A DNA stretch of 46,313 bases, taken from positions 1-46,313 of the forward strand of contig JAAUPA010000007.1 of assembly GCA_012034615.1 (NCBI GenBank), in the 5' to 3' direction. The DNA comes from Leptolyngbyaceae cyanobacterium CSU_1_4 (GTDB lineage: Bacteria; Cyanobacteriota; Cyanobacteriia; Elainellales; Elainellaceae). A program made the translations under genes and the position numbers. Below are positions 8,993 to 17,360 of the stretch, piece after piece. A model generated the notes under the pieces. It searched no databases. It worked only from the letters and a program-made list of their open reading frames with translations, and was not told the DNA's origin. How positions within the stretch are numbered: position 1 is the first letter of the stretch; the number at the start of each line of letters is the position of its first letter.

Positions 8993-10005
8993 ATGAAATC
9001 TAAAGTCAGGAGAGTAGGGGAGCCGCGCCCTCTGCGAGAGAGTCGCAAGGGATCGATGCGAGAGAGCCGCAAAGGGTGGCTTCGTGGGTCTCCATCGATT
9101 CGCCGCATTGAAAACCGAGATGGCAAACTGAATGTTGTGGGGTTGGGCGCTTGGTACAGGTACTGGCGCGATCCCTACCATTGATGCTGACTATTCCTTG
9201 GCTGGGTTTCGTCGGTTTGGTTTCGTTGGCTTACATTTTCATTAATTTTCTGTTCGCGCTCCTCTTTCTGGCAGGCGGCGATTGTATTGTGGGAGCCGAA
9301 CCGGGAAACTTTTGGGATGCTTTTTTCTTTAGTGTGCAAACCCTAGGCTCAATTGGATATGGAGTCATGAGTCCGGGTACGCGCTATGCTCATATCATAG
9401 TAACGGCTGAGGCGATCGCGAGTTTATTGGCGATCGCTGTGGTCACAGGGCTTGCTTTTGCTCGCTTCGCCAAGCCCACCGCCCGAATTATATTTAGTAA
9501 AGTAGCCGTCATAGAACGGTACAATGGCGTACCCACCTTAACCTTTCGTGCCGCCAATCAACGCCATAACCAAATTGTTGAGGCTCATACTCGGGTGTAT
9601 TTAATGCAGGATGAGCAGACCCAAGAAGGAAAATTTTTGCGACGGTTTCATGAACTCAAATTAATCCGCAATCGCACACCCAGTTTTACCTTAACCTGGA
9701 ACGTGATGCACTCGATTAACGAAGACAGTCCTTTATATGGACAAACACTAGAATCTTTGGAGAAATCTCAGGCTCAGATTGCGGTCTCCATTAGTGGCAC
9801 GGATGAGACCGTAGCCTACAATATCCATGCAAGACACCTGTTTAGCCCTAGCGAAATTTTGTGGAATCACCAGTTTGTTGACATTTTCTACCAGGCTTCC
9901 AATGGCGATCGCTACCTCGACTACGCTCACTTTCACGAAGCGATTCCCCTAGAGGCGACGATCGACCCATCCTTAGAGCCACTCTTCGACTCAAAAACCG
10001 GCTAA
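8993..10005 (+). pseudogene. Inward-rectifier K+ channel (Kir/KirBac-like), broken by a one-base frameshift
   Basis: Two frames together encode a full KirBac-type channel. The first (ATG at 8993, with GGAGCCAGGA upstream) carries the N-terminal tail and slide helix ending W-R-D-P-Y-H, then a stop at 9182-9184. The other frame resumes at once with L-M-L-T-I-P-W-L-G-F, the outer membrane helix. It continues with the pore helix F-F-F-S-V-Q-T-L, filter G-S-I-G-Y-G, inner helix and the cytoplasmic beta-sandwich domain to 10005. One extra T at 9180-9182 (cat-t-ttg) would join them. KirBac channels are tetrameric K+ channels of the inner membrane. The filter has Ser where Thr is usual (T-I/V-G-Y-G). 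The N-tail contains a near-duplicated R-E-S-R-K-G block coded by a roughly 24-bp imperfect repeat. The last four bases overlap the convergent rexT gene. Confidence 0.82.
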
Positions 10006-10310
10006 GGCTGCTCCAACGCCCGCAGCACTGCATCTAACAAGCCTGGAAACCGCGCCTCTAAATCGTCCCGCCGCAGCGAATTAATATATTGAGTTCCCTC
10101 CCGTTGGGAATAAATAATGCCCGATTCTCGCAAAACTTTGAAGTGATGGGAAAGCGTAGATTTTGCCACCGAATCTGACAGGGCACAGCAAGGCAGCAAA
10201 TTTTGACTGGCTAAACGACGCACCACCTCCAGGCGCACCGAATCGCCTAGGGCATAGAGCACGCTAGCCAAGGTCAGATCTTTTCGATCAGGATAATGAA
10301 TCAGTCGCAT
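10002..10310 (-). CDS. rexT: ArsR-family redox-sensing repressor, RexT-like
   Basis: The 102-residue protein is a winged-helix ArsR/SmtB regulator. The recognition-helix region reads S-V-A-K-S-T-L-S-H-H-F-K-V-L-R-E-S-G-I-I, followed by the wing R-E-G-T-Q-Y. It lacks the usual metal-binding Cys/His sets but has a vicinal pair, Cys41-Cys42. This matches RexT of Anabaena PCC 7120, an ArsR-type repressor of thioredoxin TrxA2 that loses DNA binding when oxidised by peroxide. The neighbour supports this: a thioredoxin gene is divergent, 110 bp away, with a perfect 17-bp palindrome between. The expected role is derepression of trxA2 (and autoregulation) under oxidative stress. Its 3' end overlaps the Kir channel gene by four bases. 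Confidence 0.82.
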   Translation of the reverse strand: MRLIHYPDRKDLTLASVLYALGDSVRLEVVRRLASQNLLPCCALSDSVAKSTLSHHFKVLRESGIIYSQREGTQYINSLRRDDLEARFPGLLDAVLRALEQP

Positions 10311-10347
10311 GGTTGCATTATGCCATAGGAAACGCTATAGTTCTGTT

Positions 10348-10364
10348 ATTCGAGATTCTCGAAT
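10348..10364. promoter_or_regulatory. Perfect 17-bp palindrome, likely RexT operator
   Basis: ATTCGAGATTCTCGAAT is an exact inverted repeat (8 bp per arm around a central T) in the 110-bp rexT-trxA2 divergent region. Its size and position, 38 bp from the repressor start and 57 bp from the thioredoxin start, suit an ArsR-type dimer site controlling both genes. Binding is inferred from location and family. Confidence 0.65.
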
Positions 10365-10420
10365 TAATGAGTTTTGAAGTTATCATTTGAACTCATCAGA
10401 AGTAAACAGAGGTTTTCGCC

Positions 10421-10747
10421 ATGTCATCCGTTACATCCGTCACAGACGCAAACTTTCAGCAAGAAGTTCTGAGTAGCGAAATTCCTGTTTTAGTTGATTT
10501 TTGGGCTCCTTGGTGCGGTCCCTGCCGCATGGTTGCCCCATCCGTTGATGAGATATCGACGCAGTACGAAGGTCAACTCAAGGTTTTTAAGCTTAATACT
10601 GATGAGAATCCAGGTACAGCGAGTGAGTATGGTATTCGCAGCATTCCGGCGCTGCTGATCTTCAAGGGTGGAATTAAGGTCGATATGGTGGTTGGGGCGG
10701 TGCCTAAAACCACGATCGCCGCCACCGTCGAGAAATATCTGGCTTAA
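10421..10747 (+). CDS. trxA2: Thioredoxin, TrxA2-like
   Basis: The 108-residue protein is a classical thioredoxin: [10 protein letters not shown] active site with Cys32 and Cys35, the buried Asp in V-D-F-W, and the cis-Pro in R-S-I-P-A-L. It has no signal peptide and should act in the cytosol, reducing target disulfides with electrons from a thioredoxin reductase. The gene is divergent from an ArsR regulator of the RexT type, as for trxA2 in Anabaena, so peroxide-induced expression is likely. The ribosome site is in AACAGAGG upstream of the ATG. The 3' end runs directly into a MITE-like repeat whose left end begins at or next to the stop codon. Confidence 0.9.
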   Translation: MSSVTSVTDANFQQEVLSSEIPVLVDFWAPWCGPCRMVAPSVDEISTQYEGQLKVFKLNTDENPGTASEYGIRSIPALLIFKGGIKVDMVVGAVPKTTIAATVEKYLA

Positions 10748-10884
10748 TCTGAGAAGTCTCCAAAATCCTTACACTGCCCCCATTGTGGAGGACTTCCGAA
10801 CCCGTTCTCGTTCAAAGTCCCCCATTCTAGGGGATTTAGGGGGCGGATTGGGCAGCAATCTAGACTTTTCAGATCACCTCTAAG
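10745..10884. repeat. MITE-like intergenic repeat, copy 1 (left end trimmed)
   Basis: This 140-bp block closely matches the 158-bp element at 25957-26114. The order is the same: left end TCTGAGAAG, then TGCCCCC, a GACTTCCGAACCC block, CAAAGTCCCCC, a G-run core, then AGCAATCTAGACTT and right end CACCTCTAAG. The outermost left bases (CTAAGAGGATG in the other copy) are missing where it meets the trxA2 stop codon. No protein is encoded. The C-run/G-run core can form a hairpin and may act as a terminator for trxA2. Confidence 0.75.
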
Positions 10885-11294
10885 CCCATTCTTCTAGGTG
10901 AACGACTCCCGACTCTGATGCTTCGCATACAGAGCAGGCTTCGCGCTTCGTTCGGGAGCTATCGCAAGAACCGTCAGCGCGCAGACACGGGCGTACCCAC
11001 CGCGTAGTTGACAAGAGATCGGACAAAGCCGTATTCCCAACCCGTCCAAGTTATGGCATGAAACCCTTACCCAGTCAGTAATTGCTCGGTTCCTCCATCT
11101 CCCCTTCCCTCGCTTTTGGCATGGGTCAGGGGAGTGTCGTCAACTCGCTCGCATTCTTCCCGACGCTCACCCGAAGCGGGTAGAGCACGAGGTTGCTGCT
11201 GCATTAGCTTAAAGACCTTATCTTTTTTGCCAACCTTAATCTTTGCCAACCTTAATCCATCCTGTCACCCTGTAATCCCTAGGAGATCAGCCCC
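10885..11294. other. 410-bp intergenic region
   Basis: No convincing gene is present. Near 10907-10965 there is a run rich in GCTTCG motifs, typical of degenerate cyanobacterial intergenic repeats. A 16-bp stretch (CTTTGCCAACCTTAAT / TTTGCCAACCTTAATC) is tandemly repeated at about 11226-11260, just upstream of the nitroreductase. The nitroreductase ribosome site (CCCTAGGAGATC) is at the right end. The left part may be decayed mobile DNA, but no family was recognised. Confidence 0.4.
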
Positions 11295-11939
11295 ATGCCT
11301 CTAGATGTGCCCACCGCGATCGCCCAACGTCGATCAATTAAAACGTTTAAACCCAACGCGATCGCCCCTGACCTGCTTAAGCAATTGGTTGAACTGACCG
11401 TCGCTGCTCCCAGCAGCTACAACATTCAAGGCTGGCGGATTATTTTGGTGCAAGATGCTGCCCAAAAAGCTGCTTTAGCCGAAGCCGCTTGGGGACAAGC
11501 GCAAATTGTGCAAGCTCCCGTAACCTTTGTGTTTGCCACTGATGTGTCGGTAGGAACGGGAGACTTAACCCCAGTTTATGAACAAGGGCTAGCCACGGGC
11601 GCTTGGTCAGAGGCAACGGTCAGTTATTTCAAAACCGCCATTCCTCAGTTTTATGCCAACGTGGGCGATAAAGCCCGCGAGTATGGAATTAAAGATGCAT
11701 TAATTGCCGCCACCCATTTAATGTTGGCAGCAGAAAGTTTGGGTCTATCCACTTGCCCGCTGAACGGTTGGGTAGAAGAAAAAGTTAAAGCAGTTGTGGG
11801 GCTAGAAGACAAGCCAGAAGTGGCGATCGCGCTTCTCGTCACAGTTGGATATGCCTCTGAACCTCGGAAAAATCCCGGTCGGTTGCCGCTCTCATACAAC
11901 GTCTTTCAAGACAAGTTTGGAATACCGTATGTAGGCTAA
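11295..11939 (+). CDS. Nitroreductase family FMN oxidoreductase
   Basis: The 214-residue protein begins with the family start R-R-S-I-K-T-F, whose Arg residues bind the FMN phosphate. P-S-S-Y-N-I-Q-G-W-R follows (residues about 38-47), and the C-terminal part has L-P-L-S. Length and blocks fit the NfsB/YdgI-like group: cytosolic homodimeric flavoproteins using NAD(P)H to reduce nitroaromatics, quinones or related electrophiles. The physiological substrate is not evident. AGGAGA lies 11 bp before the ATG. The gene stands alone, with a repeat-rich 410-bp gap upstream and a 120-bp gap downstream. Confidence 0.85.
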   Translation: MPLDVPTAIAQRRSIKTFKPNAIAPDLLKQLVELTVAAPSSYNIQGWRIILVQDAAQKAALAEAAWGQAQIVQAPVTFVFATDVSVGTGDLTPVYEQGLATGAWSEATVSYFKTAIPQFYANVGDKAREYGIKDALIAATHLMLAAESLGLSTCPLNGWVEEKVKAVVGLEDKPEVAIALLVTVGYASEPRKNPGRLPLSYNVFQDKFGIPYVG

Positions 11940-12062
11940 GGCTCTCACCTTATCTCCGATCGAAGGTTGCAAATGGGTGATTTGGCAAGGCAGAAATAAG
12001 CGACAATATCGGGGTTCATCTTAAAATATGCAGCAACGCCCGTCTCTTTGCCCCACGCATTT

Positions 12063-12956
12063 ATGGATGCCATGACCGTTACTCGTTTCCGCTTTCTGAG
12101 GCTCCAGCGCCTTTCTCAATATCCTCGCCTTTCCATTCAAATGATGGGGGCGGGGATCTTGCTGACCTCGTTATTTGTCATGGCTGCCCTGTTCTCGCCC
12201 GTCCTGCAATCTTGGGGAGTTTTGCAAAGTCCCCTGGAAGCCCTAGCCAACATCCCTCATCAACCGCCTTCTCCCGAGCATTGGTTTGGCACTAGCCGCC
12301 AAGGATATGATGTGTTTTCGCGGACGTTATTTGGAAGTCAGGCAGCGTTACAAGTAGTGGGGGTTGCGACAGCGATGAGTTTACTGGTGGGCGTACCGTT
12401 AGGATTAGTCAGCGGTTATTTGGGCGGTAAGCTGGATAAAGCTCTGCTGTTCTTAATGGATACTATTTATACCTTGCCCGGTTTATTGCTGTCGGTAACG
12501 TTGGCGTTTGTAGTGGGGAAAGGGGTGTTTAATGCGGCGATCGCCCTCAGTATTGCCTATGTTCCTCAATATTATCGGGTTGTTCGTAATCACACCGTTA
12601 GCATAAAGACAGAACTGTTCATTGAAGCCGCGCGATCGATCGGTGCTTCAACGTGGCGTGTTTTATCCAAATATCTGTTCTTTAACGTTATTCAAAGTGT
12701 TCCTGTTCTGTTCACGCTGAATGCAGCCGATGCAGTTTTGGTACTAGGCGGATTAGGATTCCTGGGCTTAGGATTGCCTGAACAAACACCCGAATGGGGC
12801 ATGGATTTGCGACAAGCGCTCGATGCATTGCCAACGGGAATTTGGTGGACAGCGTTATTTCCAGGATTGGCGCTAACCCTGTTGGTAGTTGGCTTGTCTC
12901 TCATGGGCGAAGGCTTAAATGAGCTAATTAATCCTTTGTCGCGGGAGGGTGATTAA
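12063..12956 (+). CDS. ABC transporter permease, DppC/OppC type
   Basis: The product is about 297 residues, with one N-terminal membrane helix (about 25-45), a periplasmic loop, and five more helices in the BPD_transp_1 domain. The loop has the DppC-type segment P-E-H-W-F-G-T-S-R-Q-G-Y-D-V-F-S-R. The cytoplasmic coupling motif is E-A-A-R-S-I-G-A (about 182-189), and the end G-E-G-L-N-E-L-I-N-P is typical of DppC. It should be one of two permeases of an oligopeptide or related importer; no partner permease, binding protein or ATPase is adjacent. Start candidates are TTG 12048, ATG 12063 and ATG 12072; none has a clear ribosome site. Its stop overlaps the next start (TAATG), so translation of the ROK kinase is probably coupled. 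Confidence 0.83.
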   Translation: MDAMTVTRFRFLRLQRLSQYPRLSIQMMGAGILLTSLFVMAALFSPVLQSWGVLQSPLEALANIPHQPPSPEHWFGTSRQGYDVFSRTLFGSQAALQVVGVATAMSLLVGVPLGLVSGYLGGKLDKALLFLMDTIYTLPGLLLSVTLAFVVGKGVFNAAIALSIAYVPQYYRVVRNHTVSIKTELFIEAARSIGASTWRVLSKYLFFNVIQSVPVLFTLNAADAVLVLGGLGFLGLGLPEQTPEWGMDLRQALDALPTGIWWTALFPGLALTLLVVGLSLMGEGLNELINPLSREGD

Positions 12957-13846
12957 TGGAAATGGAAGAAGTGATTGGGATTGATTTAGGCGGAACTGCC
13001 ATAAAACTTGGTCGGTTCGATCGCCAAGGAAATTGCGCTCAATGTCTCACAATTCCAACACCACAGCCGCCCGACCCGGATGCAGTTTTAGCAGAGATGG
13101 TAGAGGCGATCGCCCAATTGGATACAGAAACGGTAGTGGCGATCGGGGTGGGCACACCGGGACCGGCGGATGCAGCAGGGCGCATCGCGATCTATGCCAT
13201 TAACTTGGGCGGTTGGATCGACATTCCGTTGGCAGACTGGTTAGAAGCAAAAACAGGCAAACCCACAGTGATTGGAAACGATGCCAATTGCGCTGGACTT
13301 GGCGAACATTGGATCGGTGCAGGTCAACCGTTTAAAGATCTAGTCATGCTGACCTTGGGAACTGGAGTGGGCGGTGCCATTATTTTAAATGGCAATCTGT
13401 TTGTCGGGCGGAAGGGCACGGCTGGGGAGCTAGGCTTGATTACGCTGAATCCGGCTGGGGCTCGGTGCAACAGTGGCAATCATGGGTCGTTGGAGCAGCA
13501 TTTATCGGTGCGGGCAATCCGACGACGAACGGGCTTAGAGGCAGAGGAATTGGGCAGAAGGGCGGAGCGAGGGGATGAGGAAGCGATCGCGTTTTGGCAA
13601 AGCTATGGACGCGAATTGGGGATTGGAATTGTCAGTTTGATGTATGTGTTAACCCCAGAGGCGGTCATTATTGGGGGTGGAGTTTGTCATAGCTGTGAGT
13701 TTTTCTTTCCTGCTGCTTGGATGGAAATTGAACAGCGAGTTGTAGACTATTCTCGGCTCGATGTGAAGCTTTTGCGAGCAGAGTTGGGAAATCAGGCAGG
13801 AATGGTGGGAGCTGCAAAGCTAGCATGGTCTAAGTTTGGCGCTTAG
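12956..13846 (+). CDS. ROK family sugar kinase (glucokinase-like)
   Basis: The 296-residue protein shows the N-terminal phosphate-binding motif G-I-D-L-G-G-T-A-I-K, the sugar-site/catalytic segment G-N-D-A-N-C-A-G-L-G-E-H-W with its catalytic Asp, a second phosphate motif L-G-T-G-V-G-G-A-I, and G-E-L-G. It should phosphorylate glucose or a related hexose with ATP (or polyphosphate in some members) in the cytosol. The ROK zinc motif (C-x-C-G-x-x-G-C) is largely lost: C-N-S-G-N-H-G-S keeps one Cys, so zinc binding is doubtful. There is no DNA-binding N-terminus, so it is an enzyme rather than a ROK repressor. The ATG overlaps the permease stop by one base. Confidence 0.85.
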   Translation: MEMEEVIGIDLGGTAIKLGRFDRQGNCAQCLTIPTPQPPDPDAVLAEMVEAIAQLDTETVVAIGVGTPGPADAAGRIAIYAINLGGWIDIPLADWLEAKTGKPTVIGNDANCAGLGEHWIGAGQPFKDLVMLTLGTGVGGAIILNGNLFVGRKGTAGELGLITLNPAGARCNSGNHGSLEQHLSVRAIRRRTGLEAEELGRRAERGDEEAIAFWQSYGRELGIGIVSLMYVLTPEAVIIGGGVCHSCEFFFPAAWMEIEQRVVDYSRLDVKLLRAELGNQAGMVGAAKLAWSKFGA

Positions 13847-13850
13847 TCCC

Positions 13851-14093
13851 GTTTTGTGGGATTATTGGGAGCAAGAGGTTAGCGGCTTAACGCGATTTAT
13901 GCAGCGTCACCAAGACCATCTGGCAACGCGCTCGCATTTATTCAGTGTTGAACTAGATCATGAAGGCACACGAGACCGTCAGACGAGCCGGATTGCCACA
14001 GTATTTGAGTTGTCCGATGAGCTGAAAGCGGTATGGTCGGGGGCACAACTGGGAGTAGAAGTCATCCGAGTAGGTCCGCGGCAGGGCAACCCC
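13851..14093 (+). pseudogene. Transposase fragment, probably ISAs1 family
   Basis: In frame from 13851 the reading V-L-W-D-Y-W-E-Q-E-V-S-G runs on to V-E-L-D-H-E-G-T-R-D-R-Q, a stretch like the region around the second catalytic Asp/His of ISAs1-type DDE transposases. It ends L-G-V-E-V-I-R-V-G, after which similarity appears to stop at about 14090. There is no start codon of its own (the frame opens inside the ROK gene). The N-terminal catalytic part and the C-terminus are missing, and a palindromic MITE follows 48 bp later. It is a remnant, not a functional gene. The family call is from motif recall and is moderate. Confidence 0.5.
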
Positions 14094-14140
14094 ATAATGT
14101 ATCAGCCCTACCGCACAATGGGCTACGGTGTATACAAATG

Positions 14141-14323
14141 GGCTACGGTGTATACACATAAGTCTAGACTGGCTTCGTTCCAAGCTTTTTCGCCCCCCTA
14201 AAATCCCCCAAATTGGGGGACTTTGAAGCACAGAACTGGATCGGAAGTTCCCCAATTTGGGGGGGTGGGGGGCGGTTCGCCAGGACTTGGCTAGATTCGA
14301 TCACTTGTGTATACACGGTAGCC
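14141..14323. mobile_element. 183-bp palindromic MITE-like element with terminal inverted repeats
   Basis: The left end GGCTACGGTGTATACACA (14141-14158) is matched by TGTGTATACACGGTAGCC at the right end (14306-14323), 17 of 18 bases pairing. Inside, a C-run/AAATT/G-run block near 14193-14224 is mirrored by another near 14246-14274, so the whole element can fold into one long imperfect hairpin. The terminal 20 bp (from AATGGGCTAC to TATACA) is also tandemly duplicated just to the left (14118-14137). No protein is encoded. It lies between the transposase fragment and the RTX gene. Confidence 0.75.
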
Positions 14324-14350
14324 TATTTTGGGAGAGGGACTTTGATTGCT

Positions 14351-15681
14351 CTAGAACGGTGAGGCAGCCACAATAATGTCGCGAGCGATAAGGGCAGGCT
14401 TTTCTCCAAAGATGGCGATTTTTACCTGTCCGACTCCGCCTTTGCCGTCTCGATCGTAAAAGAGGGCACCGTTACGCTGGTTATAGATGAAGCGATCGCT
14501 GCGATCGAGCGCTTTTTGCCACTGGCAAATTGATTGCGGCGCAGGTTGCCCTGTCTGAGTCCGGCAAAATCATCGGAGTCCACGACCAGCACATCGCCTT
14601 CTCGCTTGTCGAAATCCAGGATACGATCGACTCCCGATCGCGGAGCGCCGAGGACGAATCGATCGGCTCCGGCTCCGCCTGTTATCCGGTCTTGACCTGC
14701 GCCACCGAAAAGACTGTCGTTACCTGCGCCACCGTTGAGCGTATTCACGCCTGCATTACCGATGATCAGATTACCGCCATCGTTGCCAGTTCCGGTGAGA
14801 TTGTCTGTTCCAGTCAAGGTCAAGTTTTCAAGATTTGCCCCTAACGTAAAGCTGATCGAGGCTTGAACGGTATCGGTTCCGGCATCGGCGGCTTCGGTAA
14901 TCACGTCGATCGCATCGCCGATCACATAGATGTCATTGCCTAGTTCGCCCGCAAGCTGATCGGTTCCAGCGCCGCCATCAAGAATGTCGTTGCCGCCGCC
15001 GCCGCGCAGCGAGTCATTTCCAGCTAAACCTCGGAGCGTGTTTTGAGCATCGTTTCCAAAGAGTTCGTTGTTTAGCTCGTTGCCCGTACCATCGATCGCT
15101 GTGGTAACTTCAGCATTCAGGGCAAGACGTTCTACGTTTGCACCGAGCGTATAGCTGATCGAGGCAATGACGAGATCGTTATCCCCCTCATTCGCATTCT
15201 CAACCACGACATCGCCAGCATTGTCCACAATGAATACATCAGTCCCAGAGCCGCCCTCCATGCGATCGCTGCCCAGTCCGCCATCGAGATAGTCACTGCC
15301 TGCTTCTCCTCTCAGCACATCATCTCCTGCTAAACCCTCAAGCCGATTGTCGTTGTTGTTGCCAATCAGCAGATTACTGAACGCATTGCCTTTAGCCTGC
15401 TGGCTGCTTCCTTCCAGCAGGAGCAAATTTTCAACATCTGGGAGGTTTTCCAGGCTGAAGTCGATTGCACTAGAAACCAAATCGATTCCGACAACTGGCA
15501 ATTCAATGACAACATCGAGCGGGCTATCGACGACATAGCTATCGTCCCCTGGACCACCATCGAGTCTGTCGTTGCCGCCCCGACCGTTGAGAAAATCTTG
15601 ACCTGCAAAGCCGAAAATGATGTCTGCCTGATCTGTTCCGAGTAGCGTGTCGTTGTTGTTAGTGCCGTTGATAATTGCCAT
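14351..15681 (-). pseudogene. RTX (hemolysin-type Ca-binding repeat) protein, frameshifted near its C-terminus
   Basis: From the ATG at 15681 (AAGGAG ten bases upstream) the frame encodes three clusters of G-G-x-G-x-D nonapeptides, e.g. [11 protein letters not shown] near 33. They alternate with spacer units of the type [12 protein letters not shown]. These Ca-binding beta-rolls occur in type-I-secreted surface or extracellular proteins; no signal peptide is present, as expected. After N-Q-F-A-S-G-K the frame runs into an Ala/Ser/Thr tail stopping at 14422. A shift at the A-run (14513-14517 on plus) restores the usual RTX end [11 protein letters not shown], then D-G-K-G-G, stopping at TAG 14351. 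Restored length is about 442 residues. Sequencing error or real loss of the secretion end are both possible. Confidence 0.8.
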
Positions 15682-16098
15682 GATGTTTGCTCCTTATAGT
15701 GAAGAGGGTTGAAGTTAGAGCTAAATGAAACCGAGGCAGCACAATTTGTCAGCAGTTATTGCTTAACTAACCCGATTGAAGTTGCTTTAAGCCTTTGAGA
15801 ATGAAGAACGAAGCGATCGCTTAATCAGTTCGTTTTCATTCAGTTTTCCTCAGTCTCTTGAACTCCTTACTTCACTCTTACGGGCGAGTTTTGGCACTTA
15901 TGCAGTCTCGGTCGATGAATTTTGAAAAATTTCTGAATTCGCTCTGGAAAGCGGCTGAGAGGATGATTGAAAGTAACTACTCAGTCTGCCCTCACGCTAA
16001 ATCCCCCAGAATGGGAAATTTAGGGGGCAAATTCATATCGTGATTCAGCAACGCCTTTTATTTCTTATTTTTTAATTAATAGCGGCTAATCTATTAGG
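15682..16098. other. Intergenic region containing a short copy of the C-run/G-run repeat
   Basis: No gene is supported. The left part is the RTX leader and promoter. At about 15989-16028 the string GCCCTCACGCTAAATCCCCC, then a short spacer and AAATTTAGGGGG, is a truncated copy of the window's C-run/G-run hairpin core. An A/T-rich stretch (16050-16085) follows, then a 13-bp tandem duplication of GGCTAATCTATTA (16084-16109) that runs over the stop codon of the downstream kinase gene. Confidence 0.5.
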
Positions 16099-17360
16099 CT
16101 AATCTATTAACGGCAACCGCACCCGAAAGCAACTCCCTACGCCTTCTTTACTGCTGACTGTAATTTCGCCATCATGCTGTTGCGCGATCGCTTGGGCAAT
16201 AGATAGCCCTAATCCTTGCCCGCCTAAACGATAAGACCTTGCTCGGTCTGCTCGCCAAAATCGTTGAAAGACTAGCTTCAAACGTTCCGGCGCAATTCCT
16301 ATTCCTGTATCTTCAACGCTAACAATCACAAATCGATTGATTCGCCCCAAGGTTAATGCCACTGTACCGCCTGGGGGCGTGTACTGCAAAGCATTTTCTA
16401 ACAGGTTAGAGAACAGTCGATTCAGCTTGGAGGTATCGCCTAAAACCATTAAGCCAGAGGTCAAACTAGATTTGAGTGCAATTTTACGAGATTGGGCTTG
16501 AGGCTCTAATAGGGCAATTAAATCTTGCAAACTTTATCGAGCAAAATGGGTTTTAGCTCGATAGATAATGCTGGATTGACAGCGGTCGATCGCGCCAAAA
16601 GCAACAAATCTTCTACTAACCGAATCATTTGGTTCGTTGCACTGGCGATCGCGGATAACTTTCTGGCATCTTTAGGATGAATGCGTTCAGGATGCTTCAA
16701 AATCACATCAATCGAAATTTTAATAGCCGTTAAAGGGCTGCGTAACTCATGAGACGCATCGGCAGTAAACTGTTTTAACTGCTCAAAGCTTTGCCGAGTC
16801 GGCTTAAGTGACTCGTTGACCAACCAAACGCCACCCACTCCAGTTAACGCTAATGCGACCACGCCGCCCACGCCAAATCCCCAGCGCAACCAATTGATCA
16901 CATCCTCAATTTCAGACATCGATTCACTAGCGCGAATATAACCTTCTAACTTTAAATCAGGCTGCTCTAATTGACGAGAATAGACCGGAATAGTGAACGT
17001 GCGGATGCGATCGCGCGGTAACGTTAAAATCCCAACTCGTAACGGCAAATCAACCTGAATTGATCCTTGTTTAGCAAGCTCTTTTCCGTTTTCATTGAAC
17101 CAGCTTAAACTTTGACGATTCCGCCGAAACAAATCTTGCCATGGAATCTCGGCTCGGTTGTCCAAATGTTCGCCGCCCTCTAACTTGACACTTGTTAAAC
17201 TAGGCGCCGCCGATTGTGCTAGTGTTAACAGCCGATTATCAACCTGTTGGTAAAGGCTATGGACAAAAAATAGGTAAACTGCCGCTGCCGATGTCCCAAA
17301 AATCACTGCCATGACCGTCAAATAAGCCAACAGCAGCCGCCACCCAAAGTCTCGAATCAA
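16099..17360 (-). pseudogene. rppB: Two-component sensor kinase (RppB/NrsS-like), split by a one-base frameshift
   Basis: Two overlapping frames make one EnvZ-like kinase of about 420 residues. The first (17360-16518) has membrane helices at about 10-32 and 160-185, a periplasmic domain between, and the HisKA box D-A-S-H-E-L-R-S-P-L-T-A. It stops at D-K-V-C-K-I. The second resumes with L-Q-D-L-I-A-L-L-E-P-Q-A and contains the ATP-binding domain (N-L-L-E-N-A-L-Q-Y-T, D-T-G-I-G-I, G-L-G-L-S-I-A). One more T in the TTT run at 16532-16534 on this strand would join them. The start is TTG at 17360, overlapping the upstream regulator's TGA (TTGA), with GGAGG eight bases before it. The partner is the RppA-like regulator. 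In Synechocystis this pair is linked to redox and nickel/photosystem gene control; the signal here is unknown. Confidence 0.8.

Noticed and set aside
13851-14323. Intact insertion sequence
   Set aside because: The transposase lacks both ends and the 183-bp palindromic element's inverted repeats do not enclose it.
14530-14844. A 104-residue plus-strand protein opposite the RTX gene
   Set aside because: It is the antisense of Gly/Asp repeat codons, with no independent support.
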